Translations under genes and position numbers: made by a program | The notes under the pieces: generated by a model | Database searches by the model: none | What the model saw: only the letters and a program-made list of their open reading frames with translations | What the model was told of the DNA's origin: nothing | NCBI RefSeq assembly: GCF_003340565.1 | Contig: NZ_QPLK01000006.1 | Span: 1 to 64,000, forward strand | Direction: 5' to 3' | Length of the DNA: 64,000 nt | DNA from: Rhodovulum sp. 12E13 | GTDB lineage: Bacteria; Pseudomonadota; Alphaproteobacteria; Rhodobacterales; Rhodobacteraceae | Part shown: in pieces, positions 55,214-64,000 of the stretch | Layout: the number at the start of each line of letters is the position of its first letter | Numbering within the stretch: position 1 is the stretch's first letter

Positions 55214-56881
55214 TCAGGAGGCGAAGCCGAAGCTGTAGAGATGGAACTCGTGCGACGGGTGCTTCTCGGCGTTCACGACGTTGCCGTTGTGATGATTGTA
55301 GAGCGACCGCCAGTAGGGCTGGATGATGACCGCGTCGTCGCGCATCTTCTGCTCGATCTTGGCCATCACCTCGCGCCGCGCGTCGGCGTCGGCGATCGAC
55401 AGGGCTTCGGCCATCAGCGCGTCGAACTCGGGGCTGGCATAGGCGCTCTCGTTCCACGCCTCGCCCGAGCGGTAGGCCAGCGCCATGACCTGCACGCCGA
55501 GGGGCCGGTGGTTCCAGCTGGTGGCGCTGAACGGGTATTTCGTCCAGTCGTTCCAGAAGGTGGCGCCGGGCAGAACCGTGTGGCGGATGTTGATGCCCGC
55601 GTCGCGGATCTGCGCGGCAACGGCTGCGCCCGAGTTGCGCTCCCACTCGTCGTCGACGGTGATCAGCTCGTGCTCGAAATCGGCGAACTCGCTCGCGTCC
55701 ATCATCTCCTTCGCCGTGGCCGGGTCGAAGGGCGCGGGGCCGATATCGGCATAGGCGGGGTGGATCGGGCAGACATGGTGGTTTTCCGCCACCGTGCCGC
55801 GATCGGAATAGCCGAGCTCGAGCACGGTCGCGTTGTCGACGGCCAGAGCCAGCGCCTTGCGCACGTCGACATTGGCGTAGGGCACGCGGCCGCCGACCTC
55901 GGCGACCTGGTTGGTGCGGAAGACGAGCGTGGCGGCGGTGACCGTCTCGGTGCGGGTCCAGCCGATGCCGTCGAGGATGTCGATGAAATCGCCGACGGAT
56001 TCATAGAGCAGGTCGACTTCGCCCGATTCGGCGGCCGCCAGCCACGCGGCCGGGTCGGTGCCGTAGTCGATGAACTCGATCCGGTCGAGATAGGGGCCGC
56101 CATAGACCTCGGTGCCCCACCAGGTGTGGTCGGTCGCGCGCTCGATCACAGCGCGCACGCCCACTTCCATCTCGACGGGGCGGAACGGTCCGGTGCCGAT
56201 GCCGTGGTCGAAGACGTCGCCGCCGTCGTAGCTCGCATGGGTGATCGCGGCCGGGTAGTCCGACATGTTGGCGATCACCGAGATGTCGGGCGACGACAGG
56301 TTGAGCCGCACGGTCAGGTCGTCGACCACCTCGACCGAGCCCTCGCGGGCCTGGCCGGTGTCGGGGTCGATCAGGCCGGTCATGCGCGCGGCCATCGAGT
56401 TGTCTTCCATCGCGGTGTCGCACCAGCCGCGGATGTTGCGCGCCACGTCCTCGGCGGTGAAGGGGTCGCCGTTGTTCCAGGTCACGCCGGGCCGGACGTT
56501 GAGGATGTATTGCGTCGCGTCCTCGTTGGCCTCCCAGCTTTCCAGCAGCATGCCCCGGAACGAGCCGTCGCGCTGGTATTCGACGAGATACTCGAGGAAT
56601 CCGCGCGACTGGTTGCCGACCTCGGACCAGTCGTAGGCGCGCGGCTCCTTCATCGCCTTCACGCTGGTCTGGATGCGCAGCGTCCCGCCCTGCACCGGCG
56701 TCTGCTGCGCCTGCGCGGGCCGGGGCACGCCGATCAGCGCGTAGGCGCCTGCCGCCGTCACGCCGAGCGCGGTGGCCCGGGTCAGGAACTCCCTGCGGCT
56801 CAGCTTTCCGGCCAGGTGCTCGCGGGCGTACATCTCCGCACCGGGGTGCACGCGCCGCCCCGTGTCGATCGACTTCGTCAT
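55214..56881 (-). CDS. Periplasmic substrate-binding protein of the peptide ABC transporter (Tat signal)
   Basis: This 555-residue SBP family 5 protein contains a twin-arginine signal (LSRREFLTRATALGVTAAGAY), which indicates folded export. The mature protein has LLESWEANEDATQYILNVRPG and the WNNGDPFTAEDV signature of peptide/nickel-type binding proteins. The ligand is not evident. It is the first gene of the operon SBP-DppB-DppC-fused ATPase. A 15-bp palindrome lies 20 bases upstream of the ATG (56901-56915). Confidence 0.92.
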   Translation of the reverse strand: MTKSIDTGRRVHPGAEMYAREHLAGKLSRREFLTRATALGVTAAGAYALIGVPRPAQAQQTPVQGGTLRIQTSVKAMKEPRAYDWSEVGNQSRGFLEYLVEYQRDGSFRGMLLESWEANEDATQYILNVRPGVTWNNGDPFTAEDVARNIRGWCDTAMEDNSMAARMTGLIDPDTGQAREGSVEVVDDLTVRLNLSSPDISVIANMSDYPAAITHASYDGGDVFDHGIGTGPFRPVEMEVGVRAVIERATDHTWWGTEVYGGPYLDRIEFIDYGTDPAAWLAAAESGEVDLLYESVGDFIDILDGIGWTRTETVTAATLVFRTNQVAEVGGRVPYANVDVRKALALAVDNATVLELGYSDRGTVAENHHVCPIHPAYADIGPAPFDPATAKEMMDASEFADFEHELITVDDEWERNSGAAVAAQIRDAGINIRHTVLPGATFWNDWTKYPFSATSWNHRPLGVQVMALAYRSGEAWNESAYASPEFDALMAEALSIADADARREVMAKIEQKMRDDAVIIQPYWRSLYNHHNGNVVNAEKHPSHEFHLYSFGFAS

Positions 56882-56900
56882 GGTTCTCTCCCTGTCACCA

Positions 56901-56915
56901 ACTGTCCTGGACAGT
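56901..56915. promoter_or_regulatory. Perfect palindrome upstream of the peptide ABC operon
   Basis: ACTGTCC-T-GGACAGT, 15 bases with 7-bp arms around one T, lies 19 bases before the ATG of the substrate-binding protein. Its position overlaps the expected start of transcription or translation, as for a repressor operator. The adjacent AraC-like gene on the far side of the gap is a possible, unproven, regulator. Confidence 0.5.
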
Positions 56916-57156
56916 CTCGCATGTTGCCGGCCCGGGCCGGAAACCCCGCACGCCGACCGCAGGGCGGATCTCCGCCGCGTCGCGCAGGGTATCGACAGGT
57001 ATTCGGCCCCATTAACGGCCGGGCGTCAACCGCCGCGATTGGCGACGCGAGGTCTGGAAACGACGGGTCGATGCGACAAAAACGACATCGGCACGCCTCT
57101 GCCGGGCCCGCGCCACGGGCGGCAGAGGGGCGCGCGACCGGGGCTGCACGGGGCGA

Positions 57157-58806
57157 TCACGCGGCCGAGCGGAACTGCGTCGGCGTCTGCCCGGTGCGGT
57201 TCTGGAAGGCGCGGGTGAAATAGGCCGCCGAGCCGTAGCCGAGGATCTGCGCCACCTGCTTGACCGGCAGCGTCGTCTCGGCGAGCAGCCGCCGCGCCTC
57301 GAAGGTCACCCGGTCGGCGAGGATGTCGGAGGCCGAGCGCCCGCAGGTCTCGCGGCAGACGCGGGAGAGGTGGGTCGGCGTGACGCCGAGCGCCTCGGCG
57401 TAGTCGCCCACGCCCTGGCCGGTGTAGAGTTGCGCCTCCACCGCCTCGGTAAAGCGGCGCACCAGCCGCAGGCTGGCCGTGTCGGGGCGCGCGTCGTCGG
57501 CCACGGCGATCTGCCGGTCGAGCCAGACCGACATGAGCCCGGCGTGGTGGTGGATGGCGCGTGCGCGCAGCGGGCGGTCGCCCTCGATCTCGCGGCCGAG
57601 CTGCTCGAGAATCGTCGTGATCTCGCCCTGCGCCATCGCATCGCGCACCCGCAGGTGGACCGGGTGTCCGGGAAGGGGAAGGCTCGGCGCCTCCTCGAAG
57701 AAGACCGCCGTGCCGTAGACCTGCGCCGTGACCTCGAAGCCGTGCATCGTGCGGGGCGGCACGAAGACGGCGTTGTGCGCGCCGTAGCCGCGGGTGAAAC
57801 CGGCGACCGTGATCCGGCCCTGCCCGCGGGTGAACCACAGCATCAGCGGCATCCGGTAGGAGCGCATCGCCTCGGTCCGCCAGCGCCCGCCCTTGGCCAG
57901 CGCCTGCAACGGCACGAGGCGCAGCGTGCCCTCGGGCGGCTGCGGGGTGAGCAGCGTGCCGGTGGGCCGCGCCCCCTCGGGCGGGCGGGGCGAGGCGCCC
58001 GAGGCGAGCGGACGGGCGGGCCGTGCCGGCGCGCGGCCGGCGGGGGGCGCCGCCCGCACAGGTGCCGCCTGTCGCCGCGGCGCGTCGGCCGGGCTCGGCT
58101 CCGCCGGGGCGGCGGTGTCCGAGACCGGCCCCGCCTTTTCGGCGGCTGGGTGTTGCTCGCCGCCGGTCGGCGCGGCAGTGGCGCTCCGATCCGGGTCGCG
58201 GCCGGCGCCGCCGTCGAGGTCGGCCGCCCCGCCGCTCGGCGTCTCCGCCTCGCGGCGGATCTGCACAGGCTGGGCGCCCTCGCCCGAAAGGTCGGTGGAA
58301 TCCGACCCGACGCCGGGAGCGGCGAGCGACTGGGCGGCCGGCGCGACCGCCGGCGACGCTCGGTCATCTGCCGGGTCCGCCGGCGTTTCGGGCGTGCCTT
58401 CGCCGGCCCCTTCCACGTCTCGCCGGGCCTGCGGGGGCGGGACCGGCATCTGCGAACGGGAGGCGGGCGCCGGGGCCTGCAGCGACTCCGCCGAAGGGGC
58501 GGGCGGGCGCGCGAGGGCGCGGGCGCCCGGCGCCCTGAAGATCCCCGGACGCGGCGGGCGGCCCTCGAAACCGGCGGGTTCCTCGGCCATGCCCCGCGCC
58601 TCGGCATCGCGCGGCTCCCGGACGCTCCCGGCGGCCGGTTCTTCCGGCGCGGGGGAGGCAGCCCCGGGGGTAGCGGGCCGACCCGCCGCGCCGGAGCTCT
58701 CGCGCGACGGTCTCCGCTCCCGCGCAGCCGCGTCGTCGCGCGGCGGCTCCGCGCGGCGGGCGGCGGCGCGGTCGGCGAAGGACCGGGCAGAGAACAGCGA
58801 GCGCAT
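57157..58806 (-). CDS. AraC-family regulator with a long disordered N-terminal extension
   Basis: This 549-residue protein has a roughly 290-residue Pro/Ala/Arg/Glu-rich N-terminus without recognisable fold, then a ligand-binding cupin-like domain (LMLWFTRGQGRITVAGFTRG, FVPPRTMHGFEV) and a C-terminal AraC double HTH (DYAEALGVTPTHLSRVCRET, VKQVAQILGYGSAAYFTRAF). AraC proteins usually have about 300 residues, so the extension is unusual. ATG 58806 is backed by GGAGGTCGCC and a uniform reading frame. An alternative start within the extension cannot be excluded. It lies downstream of miaA. Confidence 0.8.
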   Translation of the reverse strand: MRSLFSARSFADRAAARRAEPPRDDAAARERRPSRESSGAAGRPATPGAASPAPEEPAAGSVREPRDAEARGMAEEPAGFEGRPPRPGIFRAPGARALARPPAPSAESLQAPAPASRSQMPVPPPQARRDVEGAGEGTPETPADPADDRASPAVAPAAQSLAAPGVGSDSTDLSGEGAQPVQIRREAETPSGGAADLDGGAGRDPDRSATAAPTGGEQHPAAEKAGPVSDTAAPAEPSPADAPRRQAAPVRAAPPAGRAPARPARPLASGASPRPPEGARPTGTLLTPQPPEGTLRLVPLQALAKGGRWRTEAMRSYRMPLMLWFTRGQGRITVAGFTRGYGAHNAVFVPPRTMHGFEVTAQVYGTAVFFEEAPSLPLPGHPVHLRVRDAMAQGEITTILEQLGREIEGDRPLRARAIHHHAGLMSVWLDRQIAVADDARPDTASLRLVRRFTEAVEAQLYTGQGVGDYAEALGVTPTHLSRVCRETCGRSASDILADRVTFEARRLLAETTLPVKQVAQILGYGSAAYFTRAFQNRTGQTPTQFRSAA

Positions 58807-58998
58807 GGGCGACCTCCGGTCGGTTCGGGGCGGGCTGGCCAGTCGGCGCGGGGGGCGCGCCGGGCGGCCGGCGTCGAAACCCGTGCAAGGTCTCCCCAAG
58901 AGCGCGTCGCATCAAGCCCGAATCACTCCGGAGACCTCCATGCGCGGAAAGGTGCGGCGCCGGTGCCCCGGCCTCGGCCATCGCGTGCCGGTGCCACC

Positions 58999-59907
58999 TC
59001 ATGGCATCGCCAGCCGGTCCCAGCCCTTCATCCGGGCGCGGAACCATGTCCGCTGCCGCTTCGCATAGCGCCGTGTGGCCACGATCGCGGCTTCGCGCGC
59101 CGCCTCGAGCGTGATCTCGCCGCGCAGATGCGCGACGAGTTCCGCGGCGCCTATGGCCCGGTCGCCCGGGCGGCGCGGGGTCCAGCCGGGCAGGGCGGCG
59201 CGCACTTCCTCGAGCGCCCCGCCCGCGAGCATCGCGTCGAAGCGGGCGGCAAGCCGGGGGGTCAGCCGCTCCTTCGGCGCCTCGATCACGAAGGTCGCGA
59301 CGCGCTCGGGCGGCAGAAGCGGCGGCGGCGTCGCATCCTGCCATCGGGCGAGGCCCCGGCCCGTGGCGCGCAGCACCTCCCAGGCGCGCCGCAGCCGGGC
59401 AGGGTTCGCGCTGTCGATCCGCGCCAGGGTTTCGGCGTCGAGGCCCGCCCGCAGCGCCTCGGGCGACAACGCCTCCGCCTCCGCCCGCACCTCTGCCGGC
59501 ACCTCGGGGATCTCCGCCAGCCCCTCGGTCGCCGCGGTGAGGTAGAGGCCGGTGCCGCCCACGACGATGGGCCGCTCCGGCCCGGATAGAACCGGCGCCA
59601 CCTCGCGCAGCCAGTGGCCGACCGAATAGGGCGCGGTGCGCGCCACGTGCCCGTACAGCGCGTGGGGAACGCGCCTCTCCTCCCCGGGCCCCGGCCGGGC
59701 CGTCAGCACCCGCCAGTGCGCGTAGACCTGAAGCGCGTCGGCGTTGACGACCACGCCGCCCGCCCGCTCGGCCAGCGCGAGCGCGAGGCCCGACTTGCCC
59801 GAGGCCGTCGGACCCGCGATGATCACCGGCCGGTCGGCCGGTACGGCGGCCAGCGCGGGCGGGAGGTCTGGCGGCCGGTCCTGCGGCCGATCTTCGGGCG
59901 AGGGCAC
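58999..59907 (-). CDS. miaA: tRNA dimethylallyltransferase MiaA
   Basis: MiaA adds an isopentenyl group to A37 of tRNAs reading UNN codons. The 302-residue protein has P-loop GPTASGKS (32-39), [22 protein letters not shown] and the RQRTWFR C-terminal element. The start is taken as GTG 59907, preceded by AAGGAG at the right distance; an ATG at 59949 adds 14 residues but lies before the ribosome binding site. It is divergent from pyrH. Confidence 0.92.
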   Translation of the reverse strand: MPSPEDRPQDRPPDLPPALAAVPADRPVIIAGPTASGKSGLALALAERAGGVVVNADALQVYAHWRVLTARPGPGEERRVPHALYGHVARTAPYSVGHWLREVAPVLSGPERPIVVGGTGLYLTAATEGLAEIPEVPAEVRAEAEALSPEALRAGLDAETLARIDSANPARLRRAWEVLRATGRGLARWQDATPPPLLPPERVATFVIEAPKERLTPRLAARFDAMLAGGALEEVRAALPGWTPRRPGDRAIGAAELVAHLRGEITLEAAREAAIVATRRYAKRQRTWFRARMKGWDRLAMP

Positions 59908-59981
59908 GCACGCTCCTTGACGGTTGAAGCCCACGCGCTTTTCCGACACAGAAGCGCCGGACGAAAGAGGGAAGCGCGCGC

Positions 59982-60728
59982 ATGGGCGAGATCGCCGAAG
60001 CAGAGGCCCGACCGACGCCGCCGCCCCGCTATTCCCGTGTTCTGCTGAAGATCTCGGGCGAGGCGCTGATGGGCGACCAGGGCTACGGCCTGCACCCGCC
60101 CACCGTGAATCGCATCGCCCGCGAGGTGAAGAGCGTCCACGATCTCGGCGTGGAGATCTGCATGGTGATCGGCGGCGGCAACATCTTCCGCGGCCTATCG
60201 GGCGCCGCGCAGGGGATGGAGCGGACCACGGCCGATTACATGGGCATGCTGGCCACCGTGATGAACGCGCTCGCCATGCAGTCGGCGCTCGAGACGCTGG
60301 GCGTCTTCACCCGGGTGATCAGCGCCATCCCGATGGACCAGATCTGCGAGCCCTACATCCGCCGCCGCGCCGTGCGCCACCTCGAGAAGAAGCGCGTCTG
60401 CATCTTCGCCGCCGGCACAGGAAACCCGTATTTCACCACCGACACCGCGGCGACGCTGCGCGCCAACGAGATGGCCTGCGAGGCGATCTTCAAGGGCACC
60501 AAGGTCGACGGCGTCTACGACAAGGACCCGATGCAGCACGCCGACGCGGTCCGTTTCGACCGCGTCAGCTACGACGACTGCCTCGCCCGGCACCTCAAGG
60601 TGATGGACGCCTCCGCGATCGCGCTGGCCCGCGACAACGACCTGCCGATCATCGTCTTCTCGCTCGACGAGCCGGGCGGGTTCGCCGGCATCGTCGCCGG
60701 GCAGGGCACCTACACGATCGTGGACTAG
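59982..60728 (+). CDS. pyrH: UMP kinase PyrH
   Basis: PyrH phosphorylates UMP to UDP for pyrimidine nucleotides. The 248-residue amino-acid-kinase-fold protein has [35 protein letters not shown] and the family C-terminus. In most bacteria rpsB-tsf precedes it; here miaA lies divergently upstream instead. A double-hairpin element follows its stop, between pyrH and frr. Confidence 0.95.
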   Translation: MGEIAEAEARPTPPPRYSRVLLKISGEALMGDQGYGLHPPTVNRIAREVKSVHDLGVEICMVIGGGNIFRGLSGAAQGMERTTADYMGMLATVMNALAMQSALETLGVFTRVISAIPMDQICEPYIRRRAVRHLEKKRVCIFAAGTGNPYFTTDTAATLRANEMACEAIFKGTKVDGVYDKDPMQHADAVRFDRVSYDDCLARHLKVMDASAIALARDNDLPIIVFSLDEPGGFAGIVAGQGTYTIVD

Positions 60729-60747
60729 GGCCTCCGTCGCGACGCGG

Positions 60748-60795
60748 GCAAATCCCTTGCAAAGGGATTTGCAAATTCCTTTCGGAAGGAATTTG
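60748..60795. repeat. Double-hairpin element, copy 2
   Basis: GCAAATCCCTT (60748-60758)/AAGGGATTTGC (60762-60772), an 11-bp stem with a GCA loop, then CAAATTCCTT (60772-60781)/AAGGAATTTG (60786-60795) with a TCGG loop. The first stem matches copy 1 at 26202-26224; the second stem differs by compensatory changes. It sits 20 bases after pyrH and ahead of frr. Confidence 0.75.
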
Positions 60796-60944
60796 CGCCG
60801 CGCCCGGAGACGGCCCCGGCGGGGTGCGGCGCGGGGGCGTCACCGACAAGGCGAACTGCCATCGCGCCTATACAAGGGATGCACTTGCGGCTATGACGCC
60901 GCGGGCAGTCAGTGACCCAACGAGACGCGGAAAGGAACGCGCGC

Positions 60945-61508
60945 ATGTCCGACTACGAAGATCCCGACATCGACGATCTCAAGCGCCGCATGGACGGCGC
61001 GATGACGGCGCTCCGGCACGAGTTCGCCTCGCTCCGGACGGGCCGCGCCTCGGCCAGCATGCTCGAGCCGGTCATGGTCGAGGCCTATGGCCAGATGACG
61101 CCCCTTAACCAGGTGGGAACCGTCAACGTGCCAGAGCCGCGCATGATCACGCTCAACGTCTGGGACAAGTCGCTCGTCGGCAAGGTCGAGAAGGCGATCC
61201 GCGATTCTGGCCTCGGCATCAACCCGGTGGTGGACGGCACGATCATCCGCCTGCCGATCCCGGAGCTGAACGAGGAGCGCCGCAAGGAACTGACCAAGGT
61301 CGCCGCGCAGTACGCCGAGAACGCCCGCGTCGCCGTCCGGAACGTCCGCCGCGACGGGATGGATCAGATCAAGAAGGCCCGCGCCGACGGCATGGGCGAG
61401 GACGAGGAAAAGGTCTGGACCGACGAGATCCAGACCATGACGGACGAGCATATCGCCGCCATCGACGCGGCGCTCAAGGCCAAGCAGGCCGAGATCATGC
61501 AGGTCTGA
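60945..61508 (+). CDS. frr: Ribosome recycling factor
   Basis: Frr releases ribosomes from mRNA after termination, with EF-G. The 187-residue protein has [40 protein letters not shown] and [16 protein letters not shown] in the two-domain L-shaped order. ATG 60945 is preceded by AAAGGAACG; an earlier in-frame start at 60912 is less likely. The order pyrH-frr-uppS is conserved. Confidence 0.95.
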   Translation: MSDYEDPDIDDLKRRMDGAMTALRHEFASLRTGRASASMLEPVMVEAYGQMTPLNQVGTVNVPEPRMITLNVWDKSLVGKVEKAIRDSGLGINPVVDGTIIRLPIPELNEERRKELTKVAAQYAENARVAVRNVRRDGMDQIKKARADGMGEDEEKVWTDEIQTMTDEHIAAIDAALKAKQAEIMQV

Positions 61509-61567
61509 GGGCGGCGCACCGGGCGGCCGACGCCCGCCGCCTCCCGCTCGCCGCAGAAGGACGTTCA

Positions 61568-62344
61568 ATGACAGACCCCGCGCCGTTCTCTCTCCCGCCT
61601 GACGCGCCCTGCGGCGAGGACGCGGCCCGCGAGCAGCCCGCCTTCGGACCCCGCCATGTCGCCATCATCATGGACGGCAACGGCCGTTGGGCGCAGCAGC
61701 GGGGGCGGCCGCGCCTGTTCGGCCACCAGGAGGGCGCCCGCCGCGCCGCCGAGGTCGTCGAGGCATGTCCTGCGCTCGGCGTGCGGTACCTGACCGTCTT
61801 CGCCTTCTCGACAGAGAACTGGAAGCGCACCCAGGCCGAGGTGGCGGGCCTGATGACGCTCTTCCGCCGCTACATTTCCAAGGAGGCCCGCCGCCTCGTC
61901 GAACACGGGGTGCGCGTGCGCTTCATCGGCGATCGCGATCGGCTCGAGCCCAAGCTCGTCCAGGTGATGGACGATCTCGAGGCGCTGACGGAGGACAACG
62001 CCACCCTCCACTTTACCGTCGCCCTGAACTACGGCGGGCGCGACGAGGTGACCCGTGCCACCCGCCGCCTCGCGCGCGAGGTCGCGGCGGGCCGCATCGC
62101 GCCCGACGCGGTCGATGCCGAGACGCTCGCGCGCTTTCTCGACACCCACACGCTGCCCGACCCCGACCTCGTGATCCGCACGTCGGGCGAGGCGCGCATC
62201 TCGAACTTCCTGCTCTGGCAGTCGGCCTATGCAGAATACGAGTTCGTCGACACCCTCTGGCCCGACTTCACCGCCGACCATTTCGAGCGGATCGTGGGCG
62301 AATACGGCACGCGCGAGCGCCGTTTCGGTGCCGTGCGCGGCTGA
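61568..62344 (+). CDS. uppS: Undecaprenyl diphosphate synthase (UppS)
   Basis: UppS makes the C55 lipid carrier for peptidoglycan and O-antigen. The 258-residue cis-prenyltransferase has the catalytic MDGNGRW (D36), the FAFSTENWKR motif, LNYGGRDEV and RTSGEARISNFLLWQ. The N-terminal 25 residues precede the fold and are not conserved. It starts at ATG 61568, 60 bases after frr. Confidence 0.94.
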   Translation: MTDPAPFSLPPDAPCGEDAAREQPAFGPRHVAIIMDGNGRWAQQRGRPRLFGHQEGARRAAEVVEACPALGVRYLTVFAFSTENWKRTQAEVAGLMTLFRRYISKEARRLVEHGVRVRFIGDRDRLEPKLVQVMDDLEALTEDNATLHFTVALNYGGRDEVTRATRRLAREVAAGRIAPDAVDAETLARFLDTHTLPDPDLVIRTSGEARISNFLLWQSAYAEYEFVDTLWPDFTADHFERIVGEYGTRERRFGAVRG

Positions 62345-62681
62345 ACAGCCCTCTGCGCCACTGCCCCGCGCGGCCGCCGAGCCCGTGTCCGCGAACGGCC
62401 GGCGCGCCCCGGCCGAGCGCCGGGCGGGCCTCGCCGAGCGGCCCCGCACCCGGCGTGCTCCGCGCGCCACGTGCCGGTCGCGCCATTCTCGGGCGGCCGT
62501 GTCGCCGGTGCGGTCCCTGTGTCGCCCGCTCGGATCGCTTCCTCCTTCTTTCTGTTCCAAATACGCATCCGCCGCCGGCCGTGCGGCGCTGCCCCGTGCC
62601 CTCGGGGCAGACCGGCGCCCCCTGTTCCTCGCGCGCCGGGCGGGGTAGGTCGAGGCGACGACACGGCGAGCCCGAGGCCCC
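62345..62681. other. uppS-cdsA gap with one group B repeat
   Basis: No gene is supported. The stretch contains the 22-nt group B repeat at 62545-62566 and otherwise GC-rich sequence. It is an unusually long gap for the uppS-cdsA pair, which are often overlapping, suggesting insertion of repeat sequence. Confidence 0.5.
62545..62566 (+). repeat. 22-nt TTCTT/AAATA repeat, group B (single copy)
   Basis: CTTCTTTCTG followed by TTCCAAATACGC, then ATCCGCCGCC. It differs from the other group B copies mostly at the four central bases. Confidence 0.75.
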
Positions 62682-63491
62682 ATGACCGAGACCGACCCGC
62701 GCCGATCCCCCTCCCGCTGGACGGACCTGCGGGCGCGCATGGCGTCGGGCGCGGCCATGGTCGTTCTGGGAATCGTGGCGATCCGGCTGGGCGGGGTCTG
62801 GTTCCAGATGCTCGCCGTCTTCGTCACCGCCGTCATGGTGTGGGAACTGGCCCGCATGATTCGCCCCGCCGGCGACGTGGCGGCGATGCTGCTCGCGGCG
62901 CTCACCGCCTCGGTGTTGTCGGGGCTGTTGTCGACCGATGCGGGCTGGCACCTGCTGCTGCTCTTCGTGCCCGCGGCACTGGGGGCGGCGGCGCTGCCGC
63001 GCGAGCGCTTCACCTTCTTCCTGTTCGCGCTCGGCATCGTCACCGCGGGCTGGGGGCTGGTGACCTTCCGCGAGGTTCATGGCGGCACGTGGCTGTTCTG
63101 GCTGGTCTTCGTTGTGGTGGCGACCGACATCCTTGGCTATTTCGGCGGACGCCTGATCGGCGGTCCCAAGTTCTGGCCGCGCGTCAGCCCCAAGAAGACG
63201 TGGGCGGGCACCGTGGCGGGTTGGCTCGGCGCGGGCGCGGTGGGTGCGCTATTTCTCGCATTCACGGATGCGGGCCGAGACCTGATACTGATCTCCATGG
63301 TGCTGTCCTTCGCCTCCCAGATGGGTGATATCGCCGAATCCGCCGTGAAGCGGCGGATGGGGGTAAAGGATTCCTCGGCGCTGATTCCCGGCCACGGCGG
63401 GCTGTTCGACCGGTTCGACGGCCTGCTCGGGGCGGCGCTGTTCATGCTGCTGACGGCGCTGGTCGTCGATGTGCCGGAGGTGCGGATATGA
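62682..63491 (+). CDS. cdsA: Phosphatidate cytidylyltransferase CdsA
   Basis: CdsA makes CDP-diacylglycerol, the precursor of all phospholipids. The 269-residue inner-membrane protein has about seven helices and the signature near the C-terminus: SAVKRRMGVKDSSALIPGHG, GLFDRFDGLL, with the upstream segment SPKKTWAGTVAGW. It starts at ATG 62682 and its stop overlaps the dxr start (ATGA). Confidence 0.94.
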   Translation: MTETDPRRSPSRWTDLRARMASGAAMVVLGIVAIRLGGVWFQMLAVFVTAVMVWELARMIRPAGDVAAMLLAALTASVLSGLLSTDAGWHLLLLFVPAALGAAALPRERFTFFLFALGIVTAGWGLVTFREVHGGTWLFWLVFVVVATDILGYFGGRLIGGPKFWPRVSPKKTWAGTVAGWLGAGAVGALFLAFTDAGRDLILISMVLSFASQMGDIAESAVKRRMGVKDSSALIPGHGGLFDRFDGLLGAALFMLLTALVVDVPEVRI

Positions 63492-64000
63492 GGGGCGAGG
63501 CCGAGCGCGCGCCGCGGCGCGTCACCATCTTCGGGTCGACCGGCTCGATCGGGGTCAGCACGGTCGACCTGATCGCGCGCGAGCCGGAGCGGTTCAAGGT
63601 GGTCGCGCTGACCGGCGGGCGCAATGTCGGCCTGCTGGCCGAGCAGGCGGTCGCGCTCGGTGCCGCGCACGCCGTGACCTGCTGGCCCGAGTGCCTGGCC
63701 GAACTGCGCGAGCGGCTCGCGGGCACCGGCATCACGAGCGCGGCCGGCCCGGAGGCGGTCGAGGAGGCGGCGACGCGCCCCGCGGACTGGATCATGTCGG
63801 CCATTGTCGGTGCGGCGGGGCTCGCTCCGGGGCTGCGCGCGCTCGAGCAGGGCACGACGCTGGCGCTCGCCAACAAGGAGAGCCTCGTCACCGCGGGGCC
63901 GCTCCTGATGGGCACGGCGGCGCGGCACGGCGCGCGGGTGCTGCCGGTCGACAGCGAGCATTCCGCGATATTCCAGGGGCTTGCGGGCGAAAGCTCGAGC
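63488..64000 (+). CDS. dxr: 1-deoxy-D-xylulose 5-phosphate reductoisomerase (partial, 5' part)
   Basis: Dxr makes MEP, the committed step of the non-mevalonate isoprenoid pathway, with NADPH. The 171 residues present contain the NADPH-binding GSTGSIGVSTVDL, MSAIVGAAGLAPGL, ALANKESLVTAG and VDSEHSAIFQ, all characteristic. The gene runs off the end of the window. It starts at ATG 63488, overlapping the cdsA stop. Confidence 0.93.
   Translation, partial: MRGEAERAPRRVTIFGSTGSIGVSTVDLIAREPERFKVVALTGGRNVGLLAEQAVALGAAHAVTCWPECLAELRERLAGTGITSAAGPEAVEEAATRPADWIMSAIVGAAGLAPGLRALEQGTTLALANKESLVTAGPLLMGTAARHGARVLPVDSEHSAIFQGLAGESSS

Overview
The window is high-GC DNA (the genes have strongly G/C-biased third positions) from a chromosome that looks like an alphaproteobacterium of the Rhodobacteraceae/Roseobacter type. 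The evidence is gene content and order: ybgC-tolQRAB-pal-cpoB-tilS-ftsH on one strand, pyrH-frr-uppS-cdsA-dxr on the other, an LdtR-like MarR regulator, sdhE coupled to an XRE regulator, DUF1194 and DUF1007 proteins, and fhs next to folD. No rRNA, tRNA or CRISPR was seen.

Layout. 1-453: tail of an IS481-type transposase abutting a lower-GC membrane-protein gene. 482-6505: parE, a methyltransferase, a DUF1007/nickel-cobalt exporter pair and a MATE efflux pump. 6693-15852 (minus): ftsH, tilS and the complete Tol-Pal cluster with ybgC. 15910-21213: an accessory-looking stretch with two tandem paralogous polytopic membrane proteins, DUF2177, a small zinc-ribbon membrane protein, a higA antitoxin remnant and a low-GC membrane protein. 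21216-24820: thyX, divergent from a lipoprotein gene translationally coupled to a Slam-like outer-membrane protein. 24928-29512: gloA, DUF1194, an LdtR-like regulator, sdhE/XRE, aspartate aminotransferase and a conserved hypothetical. 29704-32357: a frameshifted MOSC pseudogene and two paralogous secreted EF-hand proteins. 32565-35727: fhs, an IalB-like protein and folD (one-carbon metabolism). 36127-39935 (minus): a PaaI-like thioesterase, pdeM and a ligase-associated DEXH helicase. 40120-42865 (minus): xerD and two coupled genes of unknown function. 43045-45995: aroK-aroB and an aldo/keto reductase. 46275-50183: a site-2 protease, ssb, a lytic transglycosylase and two small exported proteins. 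50569-56881 (minus): a complete peptide-type ABC transporter, followed by an AraC regulator with a very long disordered N-terminus and miaA. 59982-64000: pyrH, frr, uppS, cdsA and the start of dxr.

Working together. The Tol-Pal genes and ftsH form an envelope and membrane quality-control block. The lipoprotein and Slam-like gene look like a dedicated surface-display pair. fhs and folD supply folate one-carbon units, and thyX consumes them. PdeM and the helicase belong to the ligase-associated DNA repair set, whose ligase and nuclease are not here. The 3' cluster feeds nucleotide, ribosome-recycling, undecaprenyl-phosphate, phospholipid and isoprenoid synthesis.

The most unusual non-coding content is three families of dispersed structured repeats between genes: a 22-nt TTCTT/AAATA motif (eight copies), a double-hairpin element with compensatory stem changes (two copies), and a roughly 56-nt element with two hairpins (two copies).
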